Source: Isoetes taiwanensis
Lineage: Eukaryota; Streptophyta; Lycopodiopsida; Isoetales; Isoetaceae
NCBI GenBank assembly: GCA_021234155.1
Contig: JAJEKV010000083.1
Span: 186,001 to 250,000, forward strand
Length of the DNA stretch: 64,000 nucleotides
Direction: 5' to 3'
The notes under the pieces are model-generated. The model saw only the letters and a program-made list of their open reading frames with translations, did not search any database and was not told where the DNA came from. A program made the position numbers and the translations under genes. Positions 61,090 through 64,000 of this stretch are shown one piece after another; the first letter of the stretch is position 1; each line of letters opens with the position of its first letter.

Positions 61090-62475
61090 TGTGACGCTCC
61101 CTGAACGTATACGGCACTCCGGACGTATACATATGGGGACTTCCCCCTCCCGTGGCAATCAACTCACCATAAGCAGGGCCCTCCGTCTAACTCGGACCAT
61201 CTATAGAAAGATGCTCGGGTGAAGGACACGGAGGTGTCATTCGGCCCACGCCTTCAATGGGACTCCTATGTCGCGGAAGCGTGAATACAAGGTTAGCATA
61301 CAGCATAATCATATCATAAATAACCACCACGAGGGGTGGCACATCCATCCAACTGACGATAACAGAGAAGATACATCTAATGCTAAGGAAAACATCCCAA
61401 AACCCATGGTTCTACCCCGGCTCAGACTCCAATGAGGATCGACTGACGGCTAGGTCTCAGGAGATCAGCAGACAGAATCTTGACATGGCGTTGGCTGGCA
61501 TAGAACATCGGCTAGGCTTGTCCACTCTATCCGCCCCTCCTGTGCACACTTTGCAGATGAGCTGAATCAAGCTATGGCGTCATTATAGCCTTCCGGAGAC
61601 GCAATCCCAAGGCATCACCCTTTGGGACTGCTCCGGGTTACATCTCTCCGGTCCGTTGAGGCAGGTCAGGGAAGTGTCCCTTTCCAGAGTCGCAGTGATT
61701 CCATGGGTGAGCTAGAGAATACGTGCCGCATCAGCGACCCCCGCATCCGTACCCGACCTACTCCCCTAACTTTATCTTCAAAGTACAGGGTGATCACACT
61801 GCTGTACCCAGGGAGTGTCAGACCCATACCCGGCCTAGTTCACTGACCGGCTATTAGGCCTAGCTCACTGAAGGAGTCCCCGTAACCTTTTATGCTCAGG
61901 CGAGACCCCACCCCACACTTCATCACTACGGCCCCTTATCTGGTGCTTCAATCATGCCATAGATTCCACAGCTCGGTGGGATCTAGTGCACAGGCCGCAA
62001 CTACTGGGTACTACGGGAGCTGCTAGGAGCATACTAATGAACACAGGTCACAGAGGTCTCTACCCCCTTAATCCCTGTTTCCTGGAAGAACTAACAGAGA
62101 TACTACCAAAGATACATCCATCCATCCATCCATCCATCACAAAGCATAATCAATAGTTGAGAACAGTTCTAACTATCAAACAAGGGTTAATCATCATCAG
62201 AGACAAGCAAAGAAGCCTGACAGAGGCGCTGGCCCTAGAAATACCAAATTAATCTATCTACTAACCCGAATTCCGGCTGGAACCATTATCATGTGGGATC
62301 TCCATCTTCAAGCAGCCTGGACGTCCAACAGCTCCTCTCCCTGTATTTGATTTGGGCCAAATTAGGGTTGGGATCCAATTTGCTGCCCCAAGTTAGCAGT
62401 CTCCTACTGGCCAATCGAGTTTGGCCAGGTGTCCTATTCCTAATTAATTAATTAGCCTAACTTAATTAGCTTAAC
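61090..62475 (-). mobile_element. Second LTR copy (5' LTR on minus strand), outer end truncated
   Basis: Starts TGTGACGCTCCCTGAACGTA and is collinear with the LTR at 56536. Similarity ends in the TTAATTAATTAGCCTAACTT region near 62475, where the first copy continues for another ~150 bp. A (CATC)n run at 62127-62147 is specific to this copy. Divergence between the LTRs implies an old insertion. Confidence 0.75.
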
Positions 62476-63236
62476 TAGAAACGTGTGCCCGGCAATGCCG
62501 GGCATTATTCAAGGACGTGTGGGATGCTGATGTTGGTGGTTTTAGTTGTTGGCAATGTCGATAATTCACACGGTGTGTTTAAGTTTGTAAAATCGGTATA
62601 TCTAGATTGATAATAATAATAATTGTACTATAATTTAATCATGGATGCATAGAAATACACCCGTCACATTAATTCAAATTTATAAAATTGGTATATCTAC
62701 TTTGATAGTATGTGTCATTAGTCATGACCTAGTCATATTAGTTCACGCAGTCATAAATTGGGGTCATTTCAAGACCCAAGTTAAAATAGTTAGAAAATTC
62801 CCTTTTTCTAGAGTTGTCTTTTAGAATGTTTATGGTTATTTCCAAACCCAAGCTAAAAAGTTTGAGAATTGTTCTAGAGTGGTCTTGTAGAATGTTTAGA
62901 ATGGGAACATGCAAGACCTTTATATTGATAAATACAAATGATATTATGTTCGTCTTTGTACTTAGGGATGCATTTGTGACAAACGCATGCAACCCAAAAA
63001 CAACTTACAACTTACAGTACATAACGAGGTGCACCCTGGACTACCACAGTCGTCGGATATGTCAATCCGATGGCCCAGACTGTATGTTGGAGCTTCTGGA
63101 CACCTCTCGTTTCGATTATGCTCAATTATGATTGGGGACGCCTATGATTTTAAGATGTCGAATACGAGTTTGCCTAAGGTTTTGATGGTATATCGAGCCT
63201 CTATACGGTTTCGCTTAAGCTTTTAGAATATGAAAT

Positions 63237-63320
63237 ACGGGGATTCGAACCTCTACCAAAATAACTCAATGTCCTAATAAGACGACTTTAACCAATCTAA
63301 CCAGTGAGCTAATGTGACTA
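63237..63320 (-). ncRNA. tRNA-like Pol III promoter / SINE head, array unit 1
   Basis: On the minus strand, box A TAGCTCACTGG (63311-63301) and box B GGTTCGAATCC (63251-63241) stand 50 nt apart. The T-arm GAGGTTCGAATCCCCG is well formed, but the acceptor stem (GTCACAT against TATTTCA) does not pair. It is tRNA-derived rather than a functional tRNA. Confidence 0.6.
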
Positions 63321-63659
63321 TTTTTTATCTTAAATCTATGTTTTTTTTTATAATAACCCATTGAATTGTTTTAGGGATATGGTCTATGGCTTCAAGAATT
63401 ATATCTATATGAAATCCCCCTGGAACCCCCTGTTATTTTGCTACATATTCTAAACGAGGTGCACCCTGGACTACCACATCAATCCGATGGCCCGTGATCG
63501 TATGTTGGAGCTTCGGACACCTCTCGTTTCGATTATGCTCAATTATGATTGGGGACGCCTATGATTTTAAGATGTCGAATAATGAAGTTTGCCTAAGGTT
63601 TTGATGGTATATCGAGCCTCTATACTGGTTTTCGCTTTTAAGCTTTTAGAATATGAAAT

Positions 63660-63743
63660 ACGGGGATTCGAACCTCTACCAAAATAACTCAATGTCCTAA
63701 TAAGACGACTTTAACCAATCTAACCAGTGAGCTAATGTGACTA
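63660..63743 (-). ncRNA. tRNA-like Pol III promoter / SINE head, array unit 2
   Basis: Same sequence as in unit 1, with box A at 63734-63724 and box B at 63674-63664. Its repetition inside a tandem unit suggests the SINE head was captured before the array expanded. Confidence 0.6.
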
Positions 63744-64000
63744 TTTTTTATCTTAAATCTATGTTTTTTTTTATAATAACCCATTGAATTGTTTTAGGGA
63801 TATGGTCTATGGCTTCAAGAATTATATCTATATGAAATCCCCCTGGAACCCCCTGTTATTTTGCTACATATTCTAAACGAGGTGCACCCTGGACTACCAC
63901 ATCAATCCGATGGCCCAGACTGTATGTTGGAGCTTCTGGACACCTCTCGTTTCGATTATGCTCAATTATGATTGGGGACGCCTATGATTTTAAGATGTCG

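Larger units (their letters stand above)
63023..64000. repeat. ~425-bp tandem array running off the window end
   Basis: AACGAGGTGCACCCTGGACT begins units at 63023, 63453 and 63876, giving periods of 430 and 423 bp. The third unit is cut by the window end. Units are nearly identical apart from small indels (for example CAGTCGTCGGATATGT is present only in unit 1), so amplification was recent. Each complete unit carries a minus-strand tRNA-like promoter. Confidence 0.92.

Noticed and set aside
63237-63743. Functional tRNA genes
   Set aside because: Box A and box B are present but the acceptor stem does not pair and no reliable anticodon loop is formed.

Overview
This window reads as nuclear DNA of a land plant. 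It is AT-rich, its genes have many GT-AG introns, it carries a plant cytosolic ribosomal-protein gene with telo-box promoter motifs and a nuclear copy of plant mitochondrial cox1, and most of the rest is layered transposable elements. I see no prokaryotic operons. The DFAENY/SDG-type transposases and the LINE mix make a seed-free plant (fern or lycophyte) plausible, but that is inference.

Layout. 0-3 kb: a cox1 NUMT (882-1039) and the only intact conserved gene, eL14/RPL14 (minus strand, five exons, 1973-2756). 3-8.4 kb: LINE debris, short tandem duplications and a duplicated exon-like unit (6065-6583). 8.4-20.4 kb: an exon set on the plus strand whose splice phases agree from end to end. It encodes a basic N-terminus, a long coiled coil and a C48/Ulp1-like protease ending at 20428. 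Its introns hold two LINE fossils (9143-11640) and a 3.9-kb DNA transposon (12911-16766). That transposon has ~0.5-kb terminal inverted repeats packed with a palindrome, GGATTCGCTTAAGCGAATCC. Frameshifts suggest the Ulp1 gene is decaying.

20.4-31.3 kb: a probable ~10.8-kb DNA transposon bounded by 31-bp subterminal inverted repeats. It carries a degraded transposase and oriented arrays of TGTGGTG (left) and CACCACA (right). 31.6-32.3 kb: an FCP1-like phosphatase pseudogene. 32.8-43.2 kb: a second transposase of the same family on the minus strand, split by two insertions with target-site duplications: a 6.1-kb L1-type LINE (36174-42291) and a 1.1-kb composite (34094-35209).

44-45.6 kb: a Ty3/gypsy pol fossil. 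46.8-48.5 kb: an inverted pair of LTR fragments and a second LINE RT fragment. 48.5-56 kb: mostly unassigned DNA with small tandem duplications, a telo-box candidate gene start near 52.9 kb and a TATATCGAGTT palindrome. 56.5-62.5 kb: an LTR retrotransposon with two ~1.4-1.5-kb LTRs and a coding-poor interior. 63 kb to the end: a ~425-bp tandem array, each complete unit holding a tRNA-like (SINE-type) promoter.

The genes do not form a pathway. The picture is one housekeeping gene beside a nested transposon graveyard in which target-site duplications and intron positions still allow the order of events to be read.
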